Assembly: GCA_016938175.1 (NCBI GenBank)
Contig: JAFGVE010000005.1
Coordinates: forward strand, 1 to 64,000
Direction: 5' to 3'
DNA: 64,000 nucleotides
Origin: Campylobacterales bacterium
GTDB lineage: Bacteria; Campylobacterota; Campylobacteria; Campylobacterales; Sulfurimonadaceae
Part shown: piece after piece, positions 1 to 7,717 of the stretch
Layout: each line of letters begins with the position of its first letter
Numbering within the stretch: position 1 is the first letter of the stretch
The notes under the pieces: model-generated
Databases searched by the model: none
What the model was told of the DNA's origin: nothing
The model's input: the letters and a program-made list of their open reading frames with translations, nothing else
Program-made: the position numbers and the translations under genes

Positions 1-42
1 ATGCCTTTTCTTTTGATGATTTTACAATCATCACACATCTTC

Positions 43-231
43 TTAACTGAAGCTCTTACTTTCATCGTAAGTCCTTGTTTCGTTGTCTTTACTGTTTTCA
101 GGCGGATACTGCTCGCTACTCGCTAGTGGCAACTTTATCTCGCCAATACTTTTATCCGTATAATCATTATAAAGATAGAAATACTCTTCTTCTATGGTTA
201 AAACAGTAAAGCGGATGTGGATTGTACCCAA
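43..231 (-). CDS. Uncertain small ORF, 62 aa
   Basis: Open frame just downstream of the Y-family polymerase on the same strand. The only plausible initiator is a TTG preceded by an A/T run with no Shine-Dalgarno, and the bases around it (GGGTACAATCC) look at least as much like a promoter -10 (TACAAT). The N-terminal half has a beta-like pattern (IHIRFTVLTI), while the last 20 residues are polar and acidic. I recognise no family. It may be a real small gene, the tail of something disrupted, or chance; I favour caution. Confidence 0.25.
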   Translation of the reverse strand: MGTIHIRFTVLTIEEEYFYLYNDYTDKSIGEIKLPLASSEQYPPENSKDNETRTYDESKSFS

Positions 232-275
232 AAAAATTTAAAAGTTTTATTAAGCTTTTCTATTTTCTCTATTAT

Positions 276-1547
276 TTACATCTCACTTGCGAACTTTATG
301 GAGTCAATACCATATTTTTCTCGTAAAATTTGTAAAGAGTTTGTCAAAACATGGAATTTTCTTTCATCTTCAAAGCCAAGCAGAGATAACTCTTTGCGTG
401 AGTCTCGTGTAAAACTTGAACAACTAATACTCAATCGTATGACATGCAATCTTGTATGAACATCTGCTGCAAAAAACATTTCCAAACATAATTTATCGAA
501 CTTATGCTCTGTATATAACTCATTAATCGAAATGTTTTTATGGCTCTTTTTATTCATCTCATAAGAGATACTTAAATGATACATAGTAGGAATTACTTGT
601 AATTTACCAATTGCAAAACTAAGGTGACGTGCTAATACATGAATACGCCGTTTTAGCTCTCCTCTATCATACAAAGGATCAAATGTACGTGATATACCTA
701 TAGACTTACGTTTTCTCGTTGCCTTTATTGCATCATCACTCTCTCCATTTACACGTTTATATAACTCTTTTGCATAAGGACCGAAAGACTCTACTAAACC
801 TCTATTTTTGCGTAATTCACCTAATGTATATATGTAATGTTTGGAAAGTTTTTCATACATTCCTCTTCCAATACCTGCAAAATCTTTAATGGCTATTGGA
901 TTTACAAACTTATCAAAATCGTGTTTATAAATTGTTTTACAACCAAAAGGTTTTGCATAAGTTGTCGCTAATTTTGCAATATATCTGGTATGCGCAGCAC
1001 CTATAGAGACTGGCAGTTTTATACTTTTTTTTATCTCATGCCGTAAGGCATCTATAAATTCAGGGACATCTTCATCTTCAACCCACCCTTTTAAATCACC
1101 ATAAAACTCATCTATACTCGCCTGTTCTATTAAAGGAACTCTTACAGCCAAAAATTCCCGTAACTGATAAGACAACTCTTGGTATAAAGACATATTTGGT
1201 GCTTTTACAATAAGTTCTGGACAAAGGCTAAGCGCCTCACGTATACTCATTGTCGTATAGATACCATACTCTCTTGCCTCATAACTAGATGTAGTTAAAA
1301 TTCCACGAACTCTTCCACTCTCATCTTTAAAACTCTCAATATCATCATCTTTAGGCTCATATGTCTTATAAAAGGTAGGAACAAAACTTCCACTATTTTG
1401 AAAGTTTACTGTTTGGTTTTTGGCTTCTTTTGTAAATATTTTCGTATCACTTCTACCGCCAATGGCTACTGGTTTATGTTCAAGTTCTGGTTCTATAATG
1501 CGTATAGCACTTACAAAAAAACAGTCTATATCTATATGTATCTTCAT
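276..1547 (-). CDS. dinB: Y-family DNA polymerase (DinB/UmuC-like)
   Basis: Error-prone translesion polymerase of the ImpB/MucB/SamB family, 423 aa from the chosen start. The N-terminus MKIHIDIDCFF carries the first catalytic Asp (residue 6), SSYEAREYGI is the fingers motif, and SIDEFY carries the catalytic Asp-Glu pair. A thumb HhH region (IKDFAGIGRGMYEKL) and a C-terminal little-finger region follow. An open frame continues 19 codons upstream, but those residues resemble no polymerase, so I place the start at the Met before KIHID. No good Shine-Dalgarno precedes it; a TATTAT sits 11 bases upstream, so the leader may be very short. About 40-45 extra residues lie between AIGG and SSYEAR compared with E. 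coli DinB. UmuC-type function cannot be excluded; no umuD is seen nearby. Confidence 0.9.
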   Translation of the reverse strand: MKIHIDIDCFFVSAIRIIEPELEHKPVAIGGRSDTKIFTKEAKNQTVNFQNSGSFVPTFYKTYEPKDDDIESFKDESGRVRGILTTSSYEAREYGIYTTMSIREALSLCPELIVKAPNMSLYQELSYQLREFLAVRVPLIEQASIDEFYGDLKGWVEDEDVPEFIDALRHEIKKSIKLPVSIGAAHTRYIAKLATTYAKPFGCKTIYKHDFDKFVNPIAIKDFAGIGRGMYEKLSKHYIYTLGELRKNRGLVESFGPYAKELYKRVNGESDDAIKATRKRKSIGISRTFDPLYDRGELKRRIHVLARHLSFAIGKLQVIPTMYHLSISYEMNKKSHKNISINELYTEHKFDKLCLEMFFAADVHTRLHVIRLSISCSSFTRDSRKELSLLGFEDERKFHVLTNSLQILREKYGIDSIKFASEM

Positions 1548-1634
1548 AAGAACGTAGCATAATAGTTTTTTGTTTTTAAATAGAAAAATATGACTTTTTG
1601 TCAAATAAATTATTGAAGGTTAAAAAGAAGAGGT

Positions 1635-1665
1635 GAGCTCTAGGCGCCATGATATGCCTAGACTC
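1635..1665 (-). terminator. Hairpin terminator after the DUF302 gene
   Basis: A stem of GAG + TCTAGGC pairs with GCCTAGA + CTC around a loop of about ten bases, 15 bases past the stop of the minus-strand lipoprotein. On that strand a pyrimidine/T-rich stretch (tcttcttttt) follows, as expected for a Rho-independent terminator. Confidence 0.6.
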
Positions 1666-1679
1666 TTAAAAAATTTAGA

Positions 1680-2267
1680 TTAAAAATCACCTTCAGCAGC
1701 ACGCGCCGGAATCTCTTCCATAGCTTTTTTCACTTTGAGTCCCATCTCTAACATTTCATCAGGAAGAGGGAAACCTCCATGTATTGCAAGAGTCATATCC
1801 ATAGTAATGAGAAACCTATCTCCATTTCCATATTCTACAAGCATAATTCTACACGGCATAAAGCCTCCATAATATCTTGAGTGATTCAAGAAAACTTTTG
1901 CGATATGCAGTGAACAGAGAGAAAAAATTCTCGCATGTTTCACTTCTTCTGGAGCTGCATCCTCTTTTGTATACATTTTAATATCACCAGTGATACGCAT
2001 ATTGTATGACGCAGCTAAAGAATGTATTGATTCCGCAACATCTTCGTTAGTTACATCTTCAGAAACCTTAAACTCACGCATCATTGCACGAGCAGGGTCA
2101 CCATACTCAGTTACTTTTGTAAACATATTGTCATAAGCTTCCATAGCACCATCGTCAAGTTTATGCTGCTGTGTTACTGCTGTCCAACCCATGTGCATCG
2201 TTGAACATCCCGTGGAAACCATAGAAATAGCGACTAAAAGTAGTGGAAGTATTATTTTTTTTATCAT
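1680..2267 (-). CDS. DUF302-family lipoprotein
   Basis: Exported lipoprotein of 195 aa. MIKKIILPLLLVAISM is a signal peptide and STGC a lipobox, so the mature protein begins at a lipidated Cys. The C-terminal half (SLCSLHIAKVFLNH..., PCRIMLVEYGNGDRFLITMD) matches the DUF302 pattern, a small alpha/beta domain of unknown function. The start is set by a good AAGGAGA Shine-Dalgarno; the open frame extends eight codons further but without a ribosome site. Ends at a hairpin terminator and stands alone. No function can be given beyond envelope location. Confidence 0.8.
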   Translation of the reverse strand: MIKKIILPLLLVAISMVSTGCSTMHMGWTAVTQQHKLDDGAMEAYDNMFTKVTEYGDPARAMMREFKVSEDVTNEDVAESIHSLAASYNMRITGDIKMYTKEDAAPEEVKHARIFSLCSLHIAKVFLNHSRYYGGFMPCRIMLVEYGNGDRFLITMDMTLAIHGGFPLPDEMLEMGLKVKKAMEEIPARAAEGDF

Positions 2268-2340
2268 TTCATTCTCCTTGTTGTAAAACACCTCGATTGT
2301 ACAAAAGGAATATTAATAAAAGTAAATGCCCTGTAAATTA

Positions 2341-2688
2341 TCACTCCCAAAGAACCCTTACACCGTACTCTTCATCTAAAACAACTTGCTTAGTGTAATA
2401 AATTTTTTTTCCATATTTTTTACTCAGTAGCTCTACTTCCAAGTTCTCATCACTCAGTAAAGCACGGACATCTTTATACTGTAGCCATTTGCCATATTTT
2501 GCCAAAGAGTTTTGCCATATTCTAAAACTACATGTAGCATCTTGTGTTAATTCAAAAAATTCGCCATCCTCTGTCTTCCAATGTGCATTTGAACAAGCAT
2601 ATAGTTTTACTTTTTTGCCTCTTACCTCTTTATCTCGTACTTCTATCTCTCCATTTTTACAATAAGGACATGCTCCTAGTACCATCAT
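2341..2688 (-). CDS. Small zinc-ribbon protein, 115 aa
   Basis: Starts with a tandem ATGATG after AAGGAAG. The N-terminus holds CPYC (residues 7-10) and, about 20 residues on, CSNAHW, a Cys/His pattern like the C-terminal zinc ribbons of type IA topoisomerases. A second Cys (ATCSFRIW) and a basic region (LLSKKYGKKIYYTKQ) follow, compatible with nucleic-acid binding. The rest is not recognised. Hypothetical protein, probably metal-binding. Confidence 0.65.
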   Translation of the reverse strand: MMVLGACPYCKNGEIEVRDKEVRGKKVKLYACSNAHWKTEDGEFFELTQDATCSFRIWQNSLAKYGKWLQYKDVRALLSDENLEVELLSKKYGKKIYYTKQVVLDEEYGVRVLWE

Positions 2689-2777
2689 ACTTCCTTGTAA
2701 TTACTTATATGATAATAACCTAAGAGTCAACCCTATAAATAATTCCATGTCACTTTGCAATATATTTCATAAAACTT

Positions 2778-2939
2778 TTAATGAATTTTAGTTGCTTTAC
2801 AAAGGTTATGCTTTTTATTTGCGGCTCTTGCACATTTACTGCATATATATTTCGGGTTTGAAACCATATCACTTAAGTTATCCATATATTGAGAAATTTG
2901 CTCTTTTTTCATCTTACAGATACGAATAGATTTATTCAT
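2778..2939 (-). CDS. 53-aa Cys-containing protein divergent from ferritin
   Basis: A short gene read directly from the sequence. It starts at ATG with TGAGG upstream and encodes MNKSIRICKMKKEQISQYMD, followed by a part containing KYICSKCARAA and a Cys near the end (NLCKATKIH). Cysteines lie at residues 8, 33, 36 and 47, with CxxC in the middle, which suggests a metal or Fe-S site. It faces away from ferritin across a spacer of about 100 bases that holds a Fur-like box, so it is probably iron-regulated. Similar tiny CSKCAR-type proteins are, as far as I recall, common in Campylobacterota, but the function is unknown. Confidence 0.65.
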   Translation of the reverse strand: MNKSIRICKMKKEQISQYMDNLSDMVSNPKYICSKCARAANKKHNLCKATKIH

Positions 2940-2963
2940 GAAACCTCATTATTTTATTATTTT

Positions 2964-2982
2964 GATAATTATAATCATTTTA
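2964..2982. promoter_or_regulatory. Fur-box-like operator
   Basis: GATAATTATAATCATTTTA matches 16 of 19 positions of the classic Fur consensus GATAATGATAATCATTATC (mismatches at positions 7, 17 and 19). It lies between the divergent 53-aa Cys protein and ferritin, 25 and 59 bases from their starts, so it can control both. The local A/T richness raises the chance of a fortuitous match. Confidence 0.6.
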
Positions 2983-3040
2983 TTATTAATTAAATTTAAT
3001 TTGATAGAATTAATTTATAAAACTGTAAAAAGGTATAAAA

Positions 3041-3562
3041 ATGATTTCTAAAAAAATACAAAAAGCTCTCATAGAACAACTAAACAAAGAGTTCTACTCT
3101 GCTTATCTTTATCTATCTATGTCAGCACACTGCCATAAAATTGATTTAAATGGTGCTGCTAACTGGTTTATGATTCAATATCAAGAAGAGGTAGATCACG
3201 GGACAAAAATTTACAACTACCTTATTGACCAAGATGTAGATGTTGAACTCGAAGAGATTGCAAAACCGCCAAAAGAGTTTGGAACACTTATTGAAACATT
3301 TAAGGCAAGTCTTGCACATGAGCAAAGAATGACAGCGTACTTGAATGACTTAAGTGATTTAGCACTCAAAGAAAAAGACCACGCAACATACAATCTACTT
3401 CAGTGGTTCGTAACAGAACAGGTTGAAGAGGAAGCAACAGTAAGTGAAATTATTTCAAAACTAAAAATTGTTGGTAATGACGGTTATGGATTACTTATGA
3501 TTGACAATGAACTCTCAACAAGAGTGCCTACAAATATTCCTCTAACTACAACTGGTGCATAG
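3041..3562 (+). CDS. ftn: Non-haem ferritin
   Basis: Iron-storage ferritin of 173 aa, the usual FtnA length. The cage protein oxidises Fe(II) and stores it as a ferric mineral. Ferroxidase residues are visible: Glu in LNKEFYSAYLYLSM, the EEVDHG motif (Glu and His of helix B), Glu in LAHEQRMT and Gln/Glu in TEQVEEE. The start follows AAAAGG. A Fur-like box lies 59 bases upstream. It is monocistronic: the next gene is 53 bases away, after a short GACTC/GAGTC hairpin and a T run. Confidence 0.96.
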   Translation: MISKKIQKALIEQLNKEFYSAYLYLSMSAHCHKIDLNGAANWFMIQYQEEVDHGTKIYNYLIDQDVDVELEEIAKPPKEFGTLIETFKASLAHEQRMTAYLNDLSDLALKEKDHATYNLLQWFVTEQVEEEATVSEIISKLKIVGNDGYGLLMIDNELSTRVPTNIPLTTTGA

Positions 3563-3602
3563 ACTCATTACGAGTCCAAAAGCACTTTACTCTTTTTTTT
3601 GC
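3563..3602 (+). terminator. Probable weak terminator after ferritin
   Basis: GACTC-ATTAC-GAGTC forms a short stem right after the ferritin stop, and an eight-T run follows about 20 bases later. The stem is short and the gap to the T run is long, so this is tentative. Confidence 0.35.
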
Positions 3603-3615
3603 TAGAATTGCGATT

Positions 3616-4884
3616 ATGAATGACTATAAAGATAAATTTATAAACGCAACAAAAGCAACATTTTTTGCCAAACTACCTCTGAATGAACAAGAGTTTATAA
3701 AAGCAAAGGCATTTGAGTACAACTTTTCCCACCAAGAACTTAAACAGATGATAGACATCGCTCGTGATTTAGGTATGTGGGATGAAAAGCGCATTGACAA
3801 GCTTTTTATTGACCATGTACAAAAAAAAGTCGCTTTTAAACGCCTCAGAGAATCTTACGAGACTATACGCAATGCTCCAAACTCTTATGAGAACTTTACA
3901 CTTAAAAATATTCCCAAAGAACAAAAGTTCCGTTTTCAAGTCGCTCCAAAAGAGGGGTTTGGTTTAGGTCTCTGTCCTGTTGCAAGTGAAAAAACACGCT
4001 GTTGTAACCTATTAACGCTCGATGCGGTAGAGTCTTGTGGCTTTGATTGTTCTTACTGTTCTATACAGAGTTTTTATAATCAAAACACTATTACTTTTGA
4101 TAGTGGGTTTAAAGAGAAACTTCTTAATCTCAAGCTTGATCAGAATAAAACACATCATATAGGTACGGGACAAGCCTCTGACTCACTGATGTTTGGAAAT
4201 CGTGAAGGAACTCTTGACGCACTTTTTGAGTTTGCACGACAGAATCCAAATGTCATTTTAGAGTTTAAAACGAAGTCAGACAATATAAAATATTTTTTAG
4301 AAAATGCAGTCCCTCGTAATATTTTATGTACCTGGAGTCTCAATACACAGACCATTATAGACAACGAGGAGCATTTAACAGCTTCCCTTGACAAACGTAT
4401 AGCCTCTGCCAGAGCACTCGCAGACAGAGGTATTAAGATTGGTTTTCATTTTCACCCTATTGTTGAATATGTTGGATATTTACAAGAGTATCAAGCTGTT
4501 TATGAACGTCTTATTAAAGAGTTTACACCAGCAGAAGTGGCACTTGTTAGTTTTGGTACGCTAACGTTTATAAAACCTGTTATCAAGCAGTTAAGAGAAC
4601 GTGAATTCAGAAGTAAAATAACACAAATTCCTCATGAAGATGCAAGTGGCAAAACCTCCTACCCAGAATCCACCAAAATAGAGATGTTCAAACATGCCTA
4701 TGAGAGTTTTAAACCTTGGCAAAGAGAGATGGCAGGGGATGACAAAGTGTTTTTTTATCTTTGTATGGAAGAACACTCTTTATGGAACAAAACATTTGGA
4801 TATAACTACTCGACAAATAATGACTTTGAAAGGGATATGCTTAGCTCTTACGCAAATAAACTCGGTATGAAATTTTTACTTTAA
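3616..4884 (+). CDS. Spore-photoproduct-lyase-like radical SAM protein
   Basis: 422 aa. The cluster motif CGFDCSYC (CxxxCxxC) binds the radical-SAM [4Fe-4S] cluster and is preceded by CPVASEKTRCCNLLTL. The SplB-type frame is also seen in the conserved TGQASDSL and KTKSDN segments. Authentic SplB repairs the thymine photoproduct in spores; this organism type is not known to form spores, so the true substrate may differ (DNA repair is still the best guess). The N-terminal 90 residues are helical. It appears to be transcribed alone. Confidence 0.8.
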   Translation: MNDYKDKFINATKATFFAKLPLNEQEFIKAKAFEYNFSHQELKQMIDIARDLGMWDEKRIDKLFIDHVQKKVAFKRLRESYETIRNAPNSYENFTLKNIPKEQKFRFQVAPKEGFGLGLCPVASEKTRCCNLLTLDAVESCGFDCSYCSIQSFYNQNTITFDSGFKEKLLNLKLDQNKTHHIGTGQASDSLMFGNREGTLDALFEFARQNPNVILEFKTKSDNIKYFLENAVPRNILCTWSLNTQTIIDNEEHLTASLDKRIASARALADRGIKIGFHFHPIVEYVGYLQEYQAVYERLIKEFTPAEVALVSFGTLTFIKPVIKQLREREFRSKITQIPHEDASGKTSYPESTKIEMFKHAYESFKPWQREMAGDDKVFFYLCMEEHSLWNKTFGYNYSTNNDFERDMLSSYANKLGMKFLL

Positions 4885-4968
4885 GGGTACAAAATATAAT
4901 AGAGTTGTACTCAAAACGTAATCTTCCTTCGCTACACTCCCACGCAAAATTCCTAAAGTGGAGAGCGT

Positions 4969-5748
4969 GTGAGAAGAGCCCTAAGTATACTCATTTTTTT
5001 TCTAGTAAAACTACAAGCTCAAGAACCCCATTTTGAATTTGGACTTGGAATAGGCTCTCTTTATTATCCAGACTACATCGGTACTAAAACAACACAAACC
5101 TTAACACTCCCTATACCTTATGTTCGCTATAAGAGTGAACATCTCAATATAGATGAAGATGGTGTAAGCAGTAAAATCTTTGGCATAAAAAGACTGCAAC
5201 TAGACCTTAGTTTGAGTGGTTCTCTTCCTGCAAGCAGTAGTGAAGAGTCCCCACGAGCAGGTATGGAGACTCTTGAACTCACTGGAGAAATTGGTCCAAA
5301 AATTCTTTATGAGCTCTACTATAAAGGTGTTAGCCGTCTTGATTTTGAATGTGACATTCGTGCAGCACTCTCAACAGACTATACCTCTATTAGCTATAGA
5401 GGCATAGTTATGAACCCTCAACTCAAATACTCTTTAAATTACAAACATCTTGAATGGACACTCAGAGCAGGTGTACTCTTTAATGATGCAGATTATAATA
5501 ACTACTACTATGGTGTTTCAAAAGAGTATGAAACTGTACAGCGAGAACAATACACTGCCGAAGGTGGTTATAGTGGTACACGTTTGAGAAGTGGACTGAC
5601 TTATAAAAAACTTCCTTGGTGGGGAGGTGCATTTATCTCACACCATAATATTAACGGAGCTGTCTTTGAGAGTTCTCCACTCATAGAGGTTAAAGAGGCA
5701 CTCTATTTTGGCGCATCGATAGCTTATATATTTTATACAATTGAATAA
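4969..5748 (+). CDS. MipA/OmpV-family outer-membrane protein
   Basis: 259 aa beta-barrel with an N-terminal signal peptide (RALSILIFFLVKLQAQ). The opening FGLGIGSLYYPDYIGT, then the alternation of aromatic and polar residues and the ending FGASIAYIFYTIE, match the MipA/OmpV family, scaffolding or porin-like proteins of the outer membrane. The start is GTG with GGAGAG just upstream. No partner genes adjoin it. Family assignment is good; physiological role is unknown. Confidence 0.75.
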   Translation: MRRALSILIFFLVKLQAQEPHFEFGLGIGSLYYPDYIGTKTTQTLTLPIPYVRYKSEHLNIDEDGVSSKIFGIKRLQLDLSLSGSLPASSSEESPRAGMETLELTGEIGPKILYELYYKGVSRLDFECDIRAALSTDYTSISYRGIVMNPQLKYSLNYKHLEWTLRAGVLFNDADYNNYYYGVSKEYETVQREQYTAEGGYSGTRLRSGLTYKKLPWWGGAFISHHNINGAVFESSPLIEVKEALYFGASIAYIFYTIE

Positions 5749-5782
5749 TTAAAAATGTAATGAAGAATAAAAAGAGGAGTTA

Positions 5783-5803
5783 CTAAACCCTTTAAGGGTT
5801 TAG
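5783..5803. terminator. Bidirectional terminator between MipA/OmpV gene and rplT
   Basis: CTAAACCCTT-T-AAGGGTTTAG, ten-base arms. It sits between two convergent genes. On the minus strand (rplT side) it is followed by TAACTCCTCTTTTT; on the plus strand by AACTTATTTT. It can serve both. Confidence 0.75.
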
Positions 5804-5806
5804 AAC

Positions 5807-6166
5807 TTATTTTGCTAATGCTGCTTTTGAAGCTTCAGCTACTGCAGTAAATGCAGCTGCATCGTTCATAGCCATGTCAGCAAGAATTTTACGGTCGAGT
5901 TCGATACCTGCTTTACTTACACCATTCATAAATGTTGAATAGTTCATATCGTTAAGACGAGCCGCTGCATTAATACGGATAATCCATAATTTACGGAATT
6001 CACGTTTTTTCTGCTTACGGTCACGGAAAGCATACATCATTGAGCGTTCTAACTGCTCTTTAGCTTTTCTGAAGTGTTTACGGCGTCCGCTGTAAAAACC
6101 TTTTGCTAATTTTAATATCTTTTTGTGTCTTCTTCTACGAACAACACCTGTTTTAACTCTTGGCAT
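5807..6166 (-). CDS. rplT: 50S ribosomal protein L20
   Basis: 119 aa, the standard length. The basic N-terminus ([16 protein letters not shown]), [15 protein letters not shown] and [15 protein letters not shown] are diagnostic of L20, which binds 23S rRNA early in large-subunit assembly. AAAAAGGA precedes the start. It lies downstream of rpmI in the same orientation, with a 108-base spacer that can fold. In other bacteria L20 represses rpmI-rplT translation. Confidence 0.98.
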   Translation of the reverse strand: MPRVKTGVVRRRRHKKILKLAKGFYSGRRKHFRKAKEQLERSMMYAFRDRKQKKREFRKLWIIRINAAARLNDMNYSTFMNGVSKAGIELDRKILADMAMNDAAAFTAVAEASKAALAK

Positions 6167-6197
6167 TTTTTTCCTTTTTCTTTACCCAGTCACTCTT

Positions 6198-6235
6198 TGG
6201 CAATCAGGGTGCCACATCTTTAGGTGGACTTGCCC
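6198..6235 (-). promoter_or_regulatory. Foldable spacer between rpmI and rplT
   Basis: Two mutually exclusive stems share bases: CCAC/GTGG (6212-6215 with 6224-6227) inside GGG/CCC (6207-6209 with 6233-6235), or TGGCA/TGCCA (6198-6202 with 6210-6214). This spacer is unusually long for an rpmI-rplT pair and may be an L20 autoregulation site or a processing site. Inference from complementarity only. Confidence 0.35.
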
Positions 6236-6274
6236 AACTCTAAAAAGCTGGAGAGATTTATGAATCAACTAAAA

Positions 6275-6466
6275 TTAGTTAATCATAGCCTTAATGTTTT
6301 TCTCATCTACTTTAGCAACCACTTTTGGAGTGTTTTGCTCACGACGAGTCTGTGCATCTTGTTTTGTTAAGATGTGGCTTCTAAACGCAGTTCCACGTTT
6401 AACACTACCGTTTTTCTTAACCTTAAAACGCTTAACAGCGCCTTTTACCGATTTCATTTTTGGCAT
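6275..6466 (-). CDS. rpmI: 50S ribosomal protein L35
   Basis: 63 aa. [20 protein letters not shown] and FRSHILTKQ are L35 signatures. The start is fixed by CAAAGGAGC upstream; the longer open frame that begins 26 codons earlier is not supported. Small basic protein of the large subunit. infC, the usual first gene of infC-rpmI-rplT, is not here: a divergent small gene begins instead. Confidence 0.97.
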   Translation of the reverse strand: MPKMKSVKGAVKRFKVKKNGSVKRGTAFRSHILTKQDAQTRREQNTPKVVAKVDEKNIKAMIN

Positions 6467-6574
6467 CGATGGCTCCTTTGTAAAATTCCTTGCAATATGC
6501 TTGGCTTTTAGCTTGACATATTTTAAGAGTGGGATTATACCCAAAATTTGCTAAACTTTAGCTACAATCGCATT

Positions 6575-6802
6575 ATGAATTCGATTAAATATATAGAAGC
6601 AGCTCTTAAAGAGCTCGATGATGACGTACAAAAAATACTCTTGGATTGGAGTATTCCACTCAATGAAAAGGACAATTTAATGCTACCGATTCTTCAGCAA
6701 AAAAGAGTACTTACTCAGACACTAGAGGACTTAACATACCTCAAAGAACACCCACCTACTCCAAATCAGCCTTGTGGTATATCTAAATATAGAGACGAGT
6801 AA
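6575..6802 (+). CDS. Hypothetical protein, 75 aa
   Basis: MNSIKYIEAALKELDDDVQK opens an all-helical acidic protein that ends PNQPCGISKYRDE. An upstream in-frame codon exists at 6548, but the Met at 6575 gives the more sensible start, outside the rpmI promoter region. It is convergent with, and stops two bases before, the end of the type II secretion operon. No family recognised; the length and composition look like a genuine small cytoplasmic protein. Confidence 0.55.
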   Translation: MNSIKYIEAALKELDDDVQKILLDWSIPLNEKDNLMLPILQQKRVLTQTLEDLTYLKEHPPTPNQPCGISKYRDE

Positions 6803-6803
6803 A

Positions 6804-7313
6804 CTACTCCTCTTTGTTGAGTGCTTTTGTTTTTAGCAGTATCTCTTCACCATTTTCTAAAACAGTATGTATCAGGTAAAGATGTAACTGCTCATTTTTA
6901 GCAGGATATATACGAAAACTCTTTACTTCTGTGAGCTCCTCTGCTACAAACTCGTTATCTGCTGCTAAAGGATACTCTTTGAACTCTTTTAAAGACTCTA
7001 GTCTATAAAGTTTTTTCTCTTTGACAATATAGGCTACATAAGGCTCAAAACGTCTATAAAGAGAGTGGCTTGTTTGTAAAAAAAGTACATCTTCTTGTGA
7101 TGATTCATTTTGTACAACAACCTTCTTAGCAAGTGTTACATCAAGGAAAAGTGTCTTTTTTAGCTCCTCAAGCTTTTGTACTTTCTGTGATTCACTACTT
7201 AAAAGAGAGTTGCTTCTATTCAAAGAGCCATAGCTCTTATATAAAAAGAGCATCAGCACAACTAAAATAACAGTAGCGACCATCATTTCTATGAGCGTAA
7301 AAGCTTTTCTCAT
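6804..7313 (-). CDS. Type II secretion minor pseudopilin, GspJ-like
   Basis: 169 aa. The N-terminus MRKAFTLIEMMVATVILVVL is a type III (prepilin) signal, cleaved before Phe by prepilin peptidase, then methylated; the following 20 residues form the packing helix. Ala rather than Gly stands at -1. Last gene of the operon and overlapping the preceding pseudopilin by four bases. GspJ is assigned by size and by its place after a GspI-like gene; the pseudopilin fold itself is certain. It would cap the periplasmic pseudopilus with GspI and GspK. Confidence 0.8.
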   Translation of the reverse strand: MRKAFTLIEMMVATVILVVLMLFLYKSYGSLNRSNSLLSSESQKVQKLEELKKTLFLDVTLAKKVVVQNESSQEDVLFLQTSHSLYRRFEPYVAYIVKEKKLYRLESLKEFKEYPLAADNEFVAEELTEVKSFRIYPAKNEQLHLYLIHTVLENGEEILLKTKALNKEE

Positions 7314-7717
7314 GGTATTCTCACCCGAATCAAAGAGTTTGAAAACTCTTGCGTTTGTGCTTTTGTAATCCCTATCTCAAAGACTATGCTTGAGCTGTTT
7401 TCATCAAGCTCACTCATATCTATACGGCGTATCTCATCATAGCTAATGTTAAGTTTTACTCCAGATAATCGTCTTTTTAAATCACCCTCTAGCTCAAAAT
7501 CACCCAGTAAATCTTTGAGATTTGTATTACTACTCTCAAAGCCTAATCTATTTGCATTATAAAGAAGTAAAGAGCTATAAGGTGCACCTTCTAGCATCCC
7601 TTTAAGATGTATAAACTTATGTGCAGACTCACCCTGCATTCTCAGAAGTGCAGCGATAACTACTGAGACAATCATCACCGCAACCATGACCTCAATAAGG
7701 GTAAATGCTTTACGCAT
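7310..7717 (-). CDS. Type II secretion minor pseudopilin, GspI-like
   Basis: 135 aa with the prepilin signal MRKAFTLIEVMVAVMIVSVV, Glu at +5 of the mature protein and Ala at -1. The short periplasmic domain fits GspI, which nucleates the pseudopilus tip. It overlaps gspE by eight bases upstream and the GspJ-like gene by four downstream, so translation is coupled. Subunit letter is inferred from order and size. Confidence 0.8.
   Translation of the reverse strand: MRKAFTLIEVMVAVMIVSVVIAALLRMQGESAHKFIHLKGMLEGAPYSSLLLYNANRLGFESSNTNLKDLLGDFELEGDLKRRLSGVKLNISYDEIRRIDMSELDENSSSIVFEIGITKAQTQEFSNSLIRVRIP

Noticed and set aside
15..31. GATGATT-TTAC-AATCATC stem near the window start
   Set aside because: No T run follows on either strand and the context is cut by the window edge, so no role is claimed.
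1548..1604. N-terminal extension of the Y-family polymerase
   Set aside because: The added residues match no polymerase; the conserved start is at KIHIDID.
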